Numbered from the stretch's first letter, positions 1 through 5,369 are shown. The stretch is 5,369 nucleotides of DNA from Pseudomonadota bacterium (GCA_021817355.1 JAKAVI010000346.1:1-5369), one strand, 5' to 3'. Notes: a model not told the origin generated them from the letters alone. Numbers and translations: made by a program.

Positions 1-614
1 GAGTAGCAATACATATGATTGGGATTGTCGACACGACAGCCAGGATAGGAATTGACGAGCCAGGTGCCGCCGACGCCGTTGTTGCGCTCAACGATGATGA
101 AGGGCACGCCCGCCTGGCTGAGACGGATCGCCGCCAGCAGCCCAGACATGCCGGCACCAATGATCAGGACACGGAAGTTTTCCTTGACCTGTGCGGGCAC
201 CATGCTGAAGTCAGGCATGCGCTCGTCGCGGCCTGAGAATTCCATCTCCTCTTCGAAATAGGGAATATAACGATCCGGAATTTCTGCGCCGGCAACAAAG
301 CTCATCAGCCGGTGAAGCGCGTCTGCGGACATGGCCGGACCCATCGTGCAGCCGCGATCACGATACGCGCGCAGGATGGAAAGAATCTCGGCGCAGATCC
401 GCGCCCGCGTCGCCTCGTCATAGCCGCCCTGGCCGTCGCCAAAGAAGTCATAGACTGGTGCCTTGAAAGCCTCGATCAGCTCAAGATTTCCGGCGATCTG
501 GGCGGCCGCGGCCATCAGGGACGGCAGATGCCCATCCGTGACCGCAGCGGCAATCACGCTGTCATCTGCGGTAAGGTCCGCAAGCCCTGCCTTTGGTGCT
601 GTTTGCTGTGCCAT
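1..614 (-). CDS. Baeyer-Villiger-type flavin monooxygenase, HAPMO-like (5' part only)
   Basis: These are the first 204 codons of a gene that runs off the left edge. The family uses FAD and NADPH to insert one oxygen into ketones, giving esters or lactones, in the cytoplasm. The sequence shows a dinucleotide-binding motif GAGMSG (G153, G155, G158) after the hydrophobic strand FRVLII. An acidic E176 at the end of the second strand would bind the FAD ribose. GGTW (182-185) and a YPGCRVD stretch (190-196) follow, as in Baeyer-Villiger enzymes and related flavin monooxygenases. The first ~145 residues are a mostly helical extension with no flavin motif, the arrangement known from 4-hydroxyacetophenone monooxygenase; cyclohexanone-type enzymes lack it. 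The start at 614 is fixed by a strong ribosome binding site. The BVMO fingerprint and NADPH site lie outside the window, so the substrate cannot be named. A related FMO-family hydroxylase is the main alternative. Confidence 0.88.
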   Translation of the reverse strand, partial: MAQQTAPKAGLADLTADDSVIAAAVTDGHLPSLMAAAAQIAGNLELIEAFKAPVYDFFGDGQGGYDEATRARICAEILSILRAYRDRGCTMGPAMSADALHRLMSFVAGAEIPDRYIPYFEEEMEFSGRDERMPDFSMVPAQVKENFRVLIIGAGMSGLLAAIRLSQAGVPFIIVERNNGVGGTWLVNSYPGCRVDNPNHMYCY

Positions 615-616
615 GT

Positions 617-624
617 CTTCCTCC
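617..624 (-). promoter_or_regulatory. Strong Shine-Dalgarno of the monooxygenase gene
   Basis: On the minus strand the sequence reads GGAGGAAG directly before ACATG, putting GGAGG about 6-7 bases from the ATG at 614. This near-consensus site decides the start codon and suggests efficient translation. Confidence 0.8.
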
Positions 625-817
625 ATGATTTTTGAAGGTAAGCTTAGGGCACACCAAGCCACGAGGCGAGTATGTTTTGCGCAGCATTGCGGTAGGACAA
701 AGCTGTGGCCCAGCGGTCGTCGCCAACCGCCTTGCCCTGGGTCAGGGTTTTGGCACAAGGAAATTCGAAGCTGAGATCACGCAATGCCGTACATTTGGGT
801 GGTGTACCCCGGCAAGC

Positions 818-828
818 GACGTTACGTC
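818..828. promoter_or_regulatory. 11-base dyad upstream of the monooxygenase gene (possible operator)
   Basis: GACGT-T-ACGTC is perfectly symmetric about one central base and lies about 205 bp upstream of the monooxygenase start. Imperfect GTAC half-sites follow at 789-792 and 804-807. The position suits an activator or repressor site for that gene, but a dyad this short can occur by chance. Confidence 0.25.
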
Positions 829-839
829 ATCTCTGCCGT

Positions 840-857
840 CACAGCCTTCCCGCTGTG
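840..857 (-). terminator. Hairpin 31 bases past the pirin stop (possible weak terminator)
   Basis: CACAGC (840-845) pairs perfectly with GCTGTG (852-857) around a six-base loop. It lies shortly downstream of the pirin stop codon on the minus strand. No T-run follows, so it is not a canonical intrinsic terminator. It may only protect the 3' end of the pirin mRNA. Confidence 0.25.
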
Positions 858-888
858 CCAGGATTTGCTTTAGCACAAGGCGGCGGGC

Positions 889-1749
889 TCAGAACCGCCC
901 GGCGCGAAAGTCGAGCACCGCCTGGCGCAGTTCATCCTCGGTGTTCATGACAAAGGGACCATATTTGGCTACCGGTTCGCGCAGGGGCTTGCCTGCCGCC
1001 ACAAGCAGTTTTGCCGCCATTGCCTCGGCTACAAGATGAACGCTGTCGCCCGGGGACAGTACGCCGATCATGCCGGCGGCAAGGCGCTTGGCACCGATGC
1101 AAACGGTACCTTCGTAGACGTAGACAAAGGCATTGTGTGTACCGGGCAGGCTGAGCTCGGCTTCTGCGCTTGCGGCCATGTCCAGATCGACAAAAAGCGG
1201 CTCGGTCGCGGGTGGATCCACGGGGCCACGCACCCCAAGAACTTCCCCGGCGATGACCTTGGCCCAGACACCCTCGGCCAGTGAAACGCGCGGAATCTGT
1301 GCGGGGGCAATTTCCTGATAGCGCGGGGCCCTCATCTTGTCCTTCGCGGGAAGGTTCACCCACAGCTGAAAGCCCTTCATCAACCCATGGTCCTGTTCGG
1401 GCATTTCGGAGTGAACAATGCCGCGCCCGGCGGTCATCCACTGTATGGCACCTGGCGTCAGCAGGCCTTCATGACCCTTATTGTCGCGGTGGCGCATGCG
1501 CCCTGCCAGCATGTAGGTAACGGTTTCAAAGCCACGATGGGGATGGCTCGGAAAGCCGGCGATATAGGCTTGGGGGTCATCTGAGCCAAAGGCGTCCAGC
1601 ATCAGGAAGGGGTCGAGATCAGGTAGCTGAGGTTGACCAATGACACGGCTGAGTTTTACGCCGGCGCCATCACTGGCCGCCATGCCGGGGCCACTCCATA
1701 CAATCTGGCGCGGTTTCTGGTGATGCTGGCTCTGGGCAGCTTGCAACAT
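889..1749 (-). CDS. Pirin family protein
   Basis: A complete 286-residue bicupin, the usual pirin length. Pirins bind one metal ion in the N-terminal cupin. Some have quercetin 2,3-dioxygenase activity and others act as redox-linked regulators. The ligand set is intact: H69 and H71 in HPHRGFET, then H113 and E115 in IVHSEMP, within the signature running from HPHRGFETVTYMLAG to TPGAIQWMTAGRG. The C-terminal cupin (about 185-255) and the closing EPVAKYGPFVMNT segment (259-270) are also typical. The ATG at 1749 is chosen because AGAGGG sits five bases upstream. An in-frame TTG at 1773 would add eight residues but would place the Shine-Dalgarno inside the gene. The gene shares its strand with doxX upstream and the monooxygenase downstream, with gaps of 515 and 274 bp, so one tight operon is unlikely. 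The family call is firm; the reaction cannot be told from sequence. Confidence 0.95.
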   Translation of the reverse strand: MLQAAQSQHHQKPRQIVWSGPGMAASDGAGVKLSRVIGQPQLPDLDPFLMLDAFGSDDPQAYIAGFPSHPHRGFETVTYMLAGRMRHRDNKGHEGLLTPGAIQWMTAGRGIVHSEMPEQDHGLMKGFQLWVNLPAKDKMRAPRYQEIAPAQIPRVSLAEGVWAKVIAGEVLGVRGPVDPPATEPLFVDLDMAASAEAELSLPGTHNAFVYVYEGTVCIGAKRLAAGMIGVLSPGDSVHLVAEAMAAKLLVAAGKPLREPVAKYGPFVMNTEDELRQAVLDFRAGRF

Positions 1750-1852
1750 GACACCCTCTTTGAGGTCTACCAACCCAATCTGGGGATCGCCACCCTGCCC
1801 GTCGAGACGAAACTTCGTAAACCGTATGTTCTTACATAAGGAACACTACAGT
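1741..1852. repeat. Diverged 112-bp duplicate, copy A (over pirin start and leader)
   Basis: This block aligns without gaps to 2768-2879 at a constant offset of 1027 bp, with 74 of 112 bases identical by hand count. Shared cores include AATCTGG, CCGTCGAG, GTTCTT, GAACA and ACAGT. On the plus strand it reads LQHDTLFEVYQPNLG, then VET-LRKPYVL, and stops at 1837-1839, matching the reading frame of copy B. It covers the pirin start codon, so either the pirin leader was built from the tail of an old gene or the block is a paralogous regulatory region. Similarity fades after 1852 and is weak before 1741. Confidence 0.65.
1754..1759 (-). promoter_or_regulatory. Shine-Dalgarno of the pirin gene
   Basis: AGAGGG on the minus strand, with GTGT-C spacing before the ATG at 1749, supports that start over the upstream TTG at 1773. 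Confidence 0.65.
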
Positions 1853-1860
1853 AGAACATA
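1825..1860. promoter_or_regulatory. Three-half-site GAACA operator-like array upstream of pirin
   Basis: TATGTTCT (1825-1832) is perfectly repeated in inverse as AGAACATA (1853-1860). Between them lies a further GAACA (1841-1845), giving TGTTC-N9-GAACA and a GAACA direct repeat at 14-base spacing. The array starts 76 bp upstream of the pirin ATG, where a promoter and its operator would be expected. The inner pair is also kept in copy B as GTTC-N9-GAACA. The regulator is unknown. The spacing does not match the GAAC-N7-GAAC type used by alphaproteobacterial LexA. Confidence 0.45.
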
Positions 1861-2264
1861 TTTCCTTTGTAGAAACCTTGGGACCGCGGCCTACGACCCA
1901 GCAGATCGCGCGCTGAAGCTTCATCCACATTTGCGTCGTCTCAGCCGGGAACAGCCGACCTCGGCCATCCGCCAATTCCCCTTTGCGACCCGCCTGGAAA
2001 CGCCATGCCGCTCATCATGCATCTATAGCTTCCGCCAAACCCTGGCCTGTTACTGCGTAGCGCTGCGGATACTGCGGAGTTGTCCTATAGCCAGCATAAT
2101 CCGACGATGATGGGCAGATGAGCGGTCTTGGCAATCCTGCTGCATTCGGGCAGCGAGAGCTGCTGCCTGTCCGCAACAACCCGGCCATCCAGACTCCCAC
2201 TGCATTGCACTTCGCGTCGCGTCGACAGCGGCCCAACGCGTGAGTGCTCGGCAGGGGGCTGCGC
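1850..2264. other. 415-bp region without a recognisable gene
   Basis: This GC-rich stretch lies between doxX and pirin. Several open frames cross it on both strands, but none has a plausible start with a ribosome binding site, a family motif or sensible composition. The only structure noted is a hairpin GGCAGC-N7-GCTGCC at 2149-2167. It may be decayed gene material; I recognise no remnant. Confidence 0.45.
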
Positions 2265-2696
2265 CTATTCCGCAGCGAGCCCCAGTCTGGCGTCTAGCGA
2301 GTATTTGCCGGCCCCAGTGACATACAGAAGGAAGCAACCCCCGATAATACTGATATTTTTGTAAAAATTGATTTCACCCTCAAAATGAGCCATGCCCGTC
2401 ATGGTCCAGTAATGATGACCAATAAGTGCGGTTCCTAATGTGTAAATAGCAAGCAATATGGCCAGAGGTCGGGTAAATATACCAACAATTATTGCCAAGG
2501 AAGCAAAGAGCTCCATAATAATAGCGACTATTGTAGCGACTGTTGGCATAGGAGCACCGACCTGCTGCATATATGCAATTGTACCAGAATAATCGGTAAA
2601 TTTTCCCCATCCGAATATGAGAAACAAAAGGACGAGTAAAAATCTCGAAAGCAAAATGACTTCGTCTTTCATTTTATCTGAGCAGAACGATTTCAT
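2265..2696 (-). CDS. DoxX family inner-membrane protein
   Basis: A complete 143-residue protein of the DoxX/YphA type. It has four predicted helices (about 13-30, 52-72, 76-94 and 112-128), the family's FGWGKF segment after helix 1 (28-33), and a GAGKYSLD tail (128-135). DoxX proteins are small membrane proteins. One subfamily is part of thiosulfate:quinone oxidoreductase and others are linked to redox stress defence; this sequence alone does not choose between them. The ATG at 2696 follows GGAGA at six-base spacing. A second ATG at 2672 lacks such a site. Codons 1 to about 119 are AT-rich (about 39% G+C from 2341 to 2700), while the last ~22 codons and the downstream DNA are 58-72% G+C. That points to horizontal acquisition, perhaps with the 3' end replaced. 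It shares its strand with the pirin gene, a frequent genomic companion as I recall. Confidence 0.92.
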   Translation of the reverse strand: MKSFCSDKMKDEVILLSRFLLVLLFLIFGWGKFTDYSGTIAYMQQVGAPMPTVATIVAIIMELFASLAIIVGIFTRPLAILLAIYTLGTALIGHHYWTMTGMAHFEGEINFYKNISIIGGCFLLYVTGAGKYSLDARLGLAAE

Positions 2697-2702
2697 CGTT
2701 TT

Positions 2703-2707
2703 TCTCC
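2703..2707 (-). promoter_or_regulatory. Shine-Dalgarno of the doxX-family gene
   Basis: GGAGA on the minus strand, six bases before the ATG at 2696, selects this start over the internal ATG at 2672, which has only an A-rich stretch before it. Confidence 0.7.
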
Positions 2708-2875
2708 ATGGCTACGTCGCCGCGATGGCGATTGCGCAGCGTCAAGATGATAGTGGTCTGGTGCCAATTGCACCGAGATACATTCCTTGAAGCTTGCAGA
2801 CCAAATCTGGAGAATATCGCTCTGGCCGTCGAGGCGGAACTGGGAAAACCCTTCGTTCTTCAAACGCGAACATAA
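2708..2875 (+). pseudogene. Plus-strand 3'-end remnant of an unknown gene (55 codons open)
   Basis: The plus frame is open from an ATG at 2708 to TAA at 2873-2875. Its last ~33 residues are protein-like: RDTFLEACRPNLENIAL followed by AVEAELGKPFVLQTRT. The same frame in copy A reads HDTLFEVYQPNLG... and ends KPYVLT. With one-residue gaps the pair aligns as NLG-IATLPVE with NLENIA-LAVE. Differences that keep I, A, L, V, E, K and P suggest both come from one ancestral coding sequence. The ATG has no Shine-Dalgarno, and the first 15 residues look random, so I read this as the tail of a truncated gene, not a small functional protein. I do not recognise the family. Confidence 0.35.
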
Positions 2876-2879
2876 CAGT
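2768..2879. repeat. Diverged 112-bp duplicate, copy B (upstream of doxX)
   Basis: Partner of 1741-1852: ungapped, about 66% identical, offset 1027 bp. Here the copy lies 71 bp upstream of the doxX start codon and does not cover it. It keeps GTTC (2855-2858) and GAACA (2868-2872) at the same nine-base spacing as copy A, although the plus-strand stop codon has moved four codons downstream. The third half-site of copy A is absent. Confidence 0.65.
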
Positions 2880-2988
2880 GATTGAATTTATCCACGGAGA
2901 AACTCTCGGATAATCGTTGGCAAACCAGGCGCACAAGGTTGGCGAACCCGCCTTCCGGGGTTCGGCAAGACGGCCGGCAGTGACGCCC

Positions 2989-3018
2989 TTGATGCCCGGC
3001 TGTCCTGCCGGGGATAAC
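2989..3018 (+). promoter_or_regulatory. Candidate sigma-70 promoter with dyad-filled spacer
   Basis: TTGATG (2989-2994) and GATAAC (3013-3018) match the -35 and -10 consensus at four of six positions each, 18 bp apart. The whole spacer is the perfect dyad CCCGGC-TGTCCT-GCCGGG. Transcription would begin near 3025 and leave a leader of about 120 nt before the membrane-protein gene. MerR-type regulators bind dyads between -35 and -10, usually in 19-20 bp spacers, so the layout is suggestive only. CCGGCAG (2974-2980) can also pair with CTGCCGG (3005-3011), an alternative fold that overlaps the dyad. Confidence 0.35.
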
Positions 3019-3145
3019 AAACCCCACATGCTCGCAAGCCACATCAAGGGGTACGATCTGGGACTGCGTAAATCCTTGCGTCACTGAAACCACAAAGTTG
3101 GCTTTGGCACCGGGCGGGCGACAGAAGATGGGGGGGCAGTTTGAC

Positions 3146-4933
3146 ATGCATAAGGACGATGAGGCGAAGAAATCTCACCAGCAGGTGTGGACCTTCTGGC
3201 TGCCCCGGCTGGTCATTTCATTCCTTGCTGTCGCCTTGTGGTGGCGTGCCATTCTTGGGACAACTAATCGGCTACCCTTTAACGTGACCAACTGCACCCT
3301 CGTGGCGTGCGTGCCGACACCAATGGTGTCAGCTACCAACGCCATTTCCTTGCAACCCGAGGAACGCATTCTCATTGCCGAACAGCCGTTCCTAACCCGC
3401 GTCCTGCTGATCAACAGCAACGTGCCGCGCGGCCCAGGCTACGAGCTTTGGATACGGCGGGGTGACAAACGCCTTCCACTCATTGTGCATACGGTGCCTG
3501 CCAGGAATGCAGATACCCTGGCAGACAGGGCGTTCGAAACTTTCGTACTCGCTTTTGCGCTTCTTATGCTCTGGCGTGGGCAAACTCCAGCAAGTCGCGG
3601 GCTTTGCGTTTTTGGGCTGACGTCGGTGTCGCGCGGCCTTATGGCAATTACGCTGCCACCGCCATGGAATCTGTTGGTCGCCAACCTCTATCCGCTGATC
3701 GGCGGTCCCGTTGCCTTCATTGGCCTTTACATGACCGCCACCGCCCTCGTCCGACCAAATTTTGGCGGATTGCTCAAGTCGGGCGCCTTCCTGGCCTATC
3801 TTGGAACTCTGGTGCTCTTGGCACTCAGCGAACTCCTCCCTGAACTGCTCATTCTCGGCAAGTTAAATTTGCCGCTTTCGATAATGCCGTTTTGGATGAT
3901 CGGGCAAATCTCTCCCATTGTGTTTGGGGCTATCGCCTGGGCCGTACCGTTGATCTATCTTGTGCTTGGCTATCGTCACAGCAAGCCTGATGAACGCTTA
4001 CGAATCCGCTGGTTCATCGCCAGCCTTTCGTTGATGCTGCCATTGATTGCCCTAAATGTTCTGCTGGGTTCTACCCGCGGATTTTCCGCAACTGAACTCT
4101 ATCTTCTACAGATGATGAAAATCGCGGTCAGTTTCGCAGTGTTCGCGATATTGAGCTACGCCGCACTGAACCAACGCCTGGTTGCGGTTCGCTTCGTGAT
4201 AAACCGGGCCCTGGTGTTTGCTGTTCTGACAGCGATCCTGATTGGTGCACTTTCTCTCATCGAAAGTCTGATAGAGCAGAGCATCGTCAGTAAAGACGCA
4301 GGTCTGGCGCTGAATCTCGCCGTGCCGCTGCTTCTCGGCCTCTTCATCAATCGTATCCATCGCTGGGGCGAGGACAATGTGGAACGCTTCGTGTTCCGAA
4401 AGGAATATCAAGCCCGCACCACGATCCTCACTTTCCTGCATGACGCGGGGTTCATATCTCAGCCAGCAACGCTCTATGAACGCACTGCGGAAATCTTCGC
4501 AACAAACGCGGGCGGGCGCTATGCCGCGATGTTCCTGATTTGCGGATCCTCGTATGAGCGGGTGGCGGCGAGCAAAAAATGCCAGGACTTACCCTCAAAG
4601 GTGGATATCGATGACGAGGCCATGGTCAGACTTCGGGCAACGCTCGCTCCGGTCGACCTTGCGCTGCTGTCAAGCAAGCTTGGCACAGAAGGACTTGCTC
4701 TGCCTTTGGCGATGCGCGGTCGGCTCGACGGAGTCCTGCTTTGCGGACCCAAGGCCGAGGGACGTTACGCTCAGAGCGAGATTGACTTTCTCGAAAAGGC
4801 GGCAGCAGGCATCTCAGCCTGCATCGTGGCACTGCGCGCTGAGCTGCAAGACCAATTGGTGAACCCGACGGCCAGAAGTGCGGCGCCTGCCGATATACTC
4901 CCAGCCCAAGCTTCTCGCCTAGCTGGTTCTTGA
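3146..4933 (+). CDS. Multi-pass membrane protein with PDZ-like and GAF-like domains, no kinase output
   Basis: A 595-residue integral membrane protein. A cytoplasmic lead is followed by helix 1 (about 18-37). A periplasmic segment follows whose residues ~66-118 resemble a degenerate PDZ domain: EERILIAEQPF, then YELWIRRGDKRLPLIV. About nine more helices lie between 131 and 406. The RFVINRALVFAVLTAIL segment (349-365) and the EDNVERFVFRKEYQAR stretch (409-424) match the ComP-like and related sensor families as I know them. Residues ~425-570 form a GAF-like fold, and the last ~25 are disordered. No DHp/HATPase or GGDEF domain follows, so any signal must pass to a partner. The ATG at 3146 is preceded by a G-run (3130-3136) that can pair with anti-Shine-Dalgarno by wobble. 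ATG 3128 and TTG 3098 are in-frame alternatives. It is divergent from doxX, and composition matches the bulk of the window. Ligand and partner are unknown. Confidence 0.8.
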   Translation: MHKDDEAKKSHQQVWTFWLPRLVISFLAVALWWRAILGTTNRLPFNVTNCTLVACVPTPMVSATNAISLQPEERILIAEQPFLTRVLLINSNVPRGPGYELWIRRGDKRLPLIVHTVPARNADTLADRAFETFVLAFALLMLWRGQTPASRGLCVFGLTSVSRGLMAITLPPPWNLLVANLYPLIGGPVAFIGLYMTATALVRPNFGGLLKSGAFLAYLGTLVLLALSELLPELLILGKLNLPLSIMPFWMIGQISPIVFGAIAWAVPLIYLVLGYRHSKPDERLRIRWFIASLSLMLPLIALNVLLGSTRGFSATELYLLQMMKIAVSFAVFAILSYAALNQRLVAVRFVINRALVFAVLTAILIGALSLIESLIEQSIVSKDAGLALNLAVPLLLGLFINRIHRWGEDNVERFVFRKEYQARTTILTFLHDAGFISQPATLYERTAEIFATNAGGRYAAMFLICGSSYERVAASKKCQDLPSKVDIDDEAMVRLRATLAPVDLALLSSKLGTEGLALPLAMRGRLDGVLLCGPKAEGRYAQSEIDFLEKAAAGISACIVALRAELQDQLVNPTARSAAPADILPAQASRLAGS

Positions 4934-5326
4934 GCGAGCGTAATAATGTCCGAAGCCAGAGAAGGTGAGGGACTGCGCGGCACGCGGTCACAGGCCTTGC
5001 CCTCCGCATCAGAGAATTTGAACTGCGCCAGCATGCTGCCACTCGCATGCTTGTGATCATCATGGCCCGTCGCACCGCAAGCCGTCTTATGGAAGCGGAA
5101 GTGCAAGCGCTTTGGGCAATGTCCTCCCTGCTGGATTGGCCCAGCCGGGCGCAAACATTGGTTCGGTGGCAACCTCGTCTGACAGGGCTCAGGGCCACCC
5201 GGCTTAGACATTGGGTCAAGGGTAATCCTCCGCCTGAGCAGCCGGAACGGTGGCGCCCACGGCGTTGGCGTACCCGGTTACTTATTTGCCGGTTACGTAT
5301 TGTTATGGTCCGTATATTTGAGGGAA
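4934..5326. other. 393-bp region between membrane-sensor gene and tRNA-Arg; no confident gene
   Basis: Frames are open on both strands. On the plus strand one runs from about 4969 to the window end without a stop (about 133 codons), but its last codons are antisense to the tRNA, a known source of false proteins. Minus frames here run back into the membrane-protein gene. None shows a family motif or a convincing ribosome binding site. Small structures include the palindrome CAGCATGCTG (5029-5038) and the repeats at 5274-5302. No integrase or terminator with a T-run is visible. Confidence 0.45.
5274..5302. repeat. Short tandem direct repeat beside tRNA-Arg
   Basis: CCGGTTACTTATTTG is followed at once by CCGGTTACGTATTG, a 15-base period with 12 of 15 positions shared. 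A looser third unit ending CCGTATATTTG follows at 5310-5320. The pair lies 25 bp beyond the 3' end of the tRNA gene, where arm-type sites of tRNA-targeting integrases or tRNA downstream signals may be found. The function is not known. Confidence 0.4.
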
Positions 5327-5369
5327 TGGCGCACCCGACAGGATTCGAACCTGTGACCTCTGCCTTCGG
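5327..5369 (-). tRNA. tRNA-Arg(CCG), 3' part (window edge)
   Basis: Read on the minus strand, the fragment begins CCG-AA, with anticodon positions 34-36 at the very edge. It continues with anticodon stem GGCAG, variable loop AGGTC, T stem ACAGG, T loop TTCGAAT, T stem CCTGT, acceptor strand CGGGTGC, discriminator G and an encoded CCA (5327-5329). Every element fits standard tRNA numbering, 43 bases from position 34 to 76. The anticodon CCG reads CGG arginine codons. The D arm and 5' acceptor strand lie outside the window, so the isotype rests on the inferred anticodon position. Confidence 0.88.

Larger units (their letters stand above)
615..888. other. Spacer between pirin and monooxygenase genes; no gene
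   Basis: This 274-bp stretch holds no reading frame I can defend on either strand. It contains a hairpin just past the pirin stop, an 11-base dyad at 818-828, and a CCCTG-GGT-CAGGG dyad at 735-747. Its length and dyads suggest that the monooxygenase gene has its own promoter here. I could not find a convincing -35/-10 pair, so none is called. Confidence 0.5.
2697..3145. other. Intergenic region between divergent doxX and membrane-sensor genes
   Basis: This 449-bp divergent spacer contains duplicate copy B with its plus-strand remnant, a hairpin CGAACCC-N8-GGGTTCG at 2943-2964, a promoter-like element at 2989-3018, and overlapping minus-strand frames without family features. One of those minus frames (start 3147, stop 2860) spans 95 codons but resembles nothing I know and has no clear ribosome binding site. 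Confidence 0.5.

Noticed and set aside
1750..1773. TTG start giving pirin eight extra residues
   Set aside because: The Shine-Dalgarno AGAGGG lies inside this extension and is correctly placed for the ATG at 1749.
1633..1839. Plus-strand 68-codon open frame with its own ATG
   Set aside because: Its first half is antisense to pirin and has no independent support. Only the last ~33 codons match copy B, so it is described as a repeat and remnant, not as a gene.
1841..1858. LexA-type SOS box in the GAAC repeats
   Set aside because: The two GAAC sites are separated by nine to ten bases, not the seven typical of alphaproteobacterial LexA sites, and no damage-response gene is nearby.
1748..2110. 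Plus-strand 120-codon open frame across the pirin-doxX spacer
   Set aside because: It uses a different frame from the conserved remnant, has no ribosome binding site and reads as low-information Arg/Ser/Pro-rich sequence.
2860..3147. Minus-strand 95-codon open frame ending in duplicate copy B
   Set aside because: Cys/Pro/Arg-rich sequence without a recognisable fold or a clear Shine-Dalgarno, and it covers the leader of the divergent gene.
4626..5219. Minus-strand 197-codon open frame
   Set aside because: Its downstream third lies antisense to the well-supported membrane-protein gene, its composition (Arg, Ser, Cys rich) is that of a shadow frame, and no motif is seen.
4969..5369. Plus-strand frame open to the window end (about 133 codons, ending MAHPTGFEPVTSAF)
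   Set aside because: The final part is the antisense of tRNA-Arg; HPTGFEPVTSAF is a familiar false translation of tRNA genes. The upstream part is arginine-rich, without family motif or ribosome binding site.

Overview
This 5.4 kb window looks like chromosomal DNA of a moderately GC-rich proteobacterium. By eye the genes run near 57-63% G+C. An alphaproteobacterium, perhaps sphingomonad-like, is my best guess, based on the style of the pirin, HAPMO-type monooxygenase and multi-pass PDZ/GAF membrane protein and on the tRNA-Arg 3' half. That placement is inference.

Layout. Positions 1-614 (minus strand) hold the first 204 codons of a Baeyer-Villiger-type flavin monooxygenase with the N-terminal extension typical of 4-hydroxyacetophenone monooxygenase. 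Its strong ribosome binding site is preceded by a 274-bp spacer with two small dyads. Positions 889-1749 (minus) encode a complete pirin with all four metal ligands. Positions 2265-2696 (minus) encode a small four-helix DoxX membrane protein. It lies in a sharply AT-rich patch (about 39% G+C from 2341 to 2700), which suggests foreign origin. Positions 3146-4933 (plus) encode a 595-residue protein with an N-terminal helix, a periplasmic PDZ-like segment, about nine more membrane helices and a cytoplasmic GAF-like domain, but no kinase or cyclase output. The window ends in the 3' half of tRNA-Arg(CCG) on the minus strand (5327-5369).

Unusual structure. A 112-bp block at 1741-1852, covering the start and leader of the pirin gene, recurs at 2768-2879, upstream of doxX. 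The copies are exactly 1027 bp apart and align without gaps at about 66% identity by hand count. Read on the plus strand, both look like degraded 3' ends of the same unknown gene. The TGTTC/GAACA palindrome region is also kept past the first copy's stop codon. In the pirin copy it forms three half-sites, like an operator. The divergent plus-strand gene has a candidate promoter whose 18-bp spacer is wholly a 6-6-6 dyad.

How the genes may work together. Pirin, DoxX and a flavin monooxygenase lie on one strand and would fit a redox or aromatic/ketone stress locus, but the large gaps argue for separate transcripts. The long intergenic stretches (1850-2264, 2697-3145, 4934-5326) hold no recognisable intact gene and suggest decay and rearrangement next to a tRNA gene.
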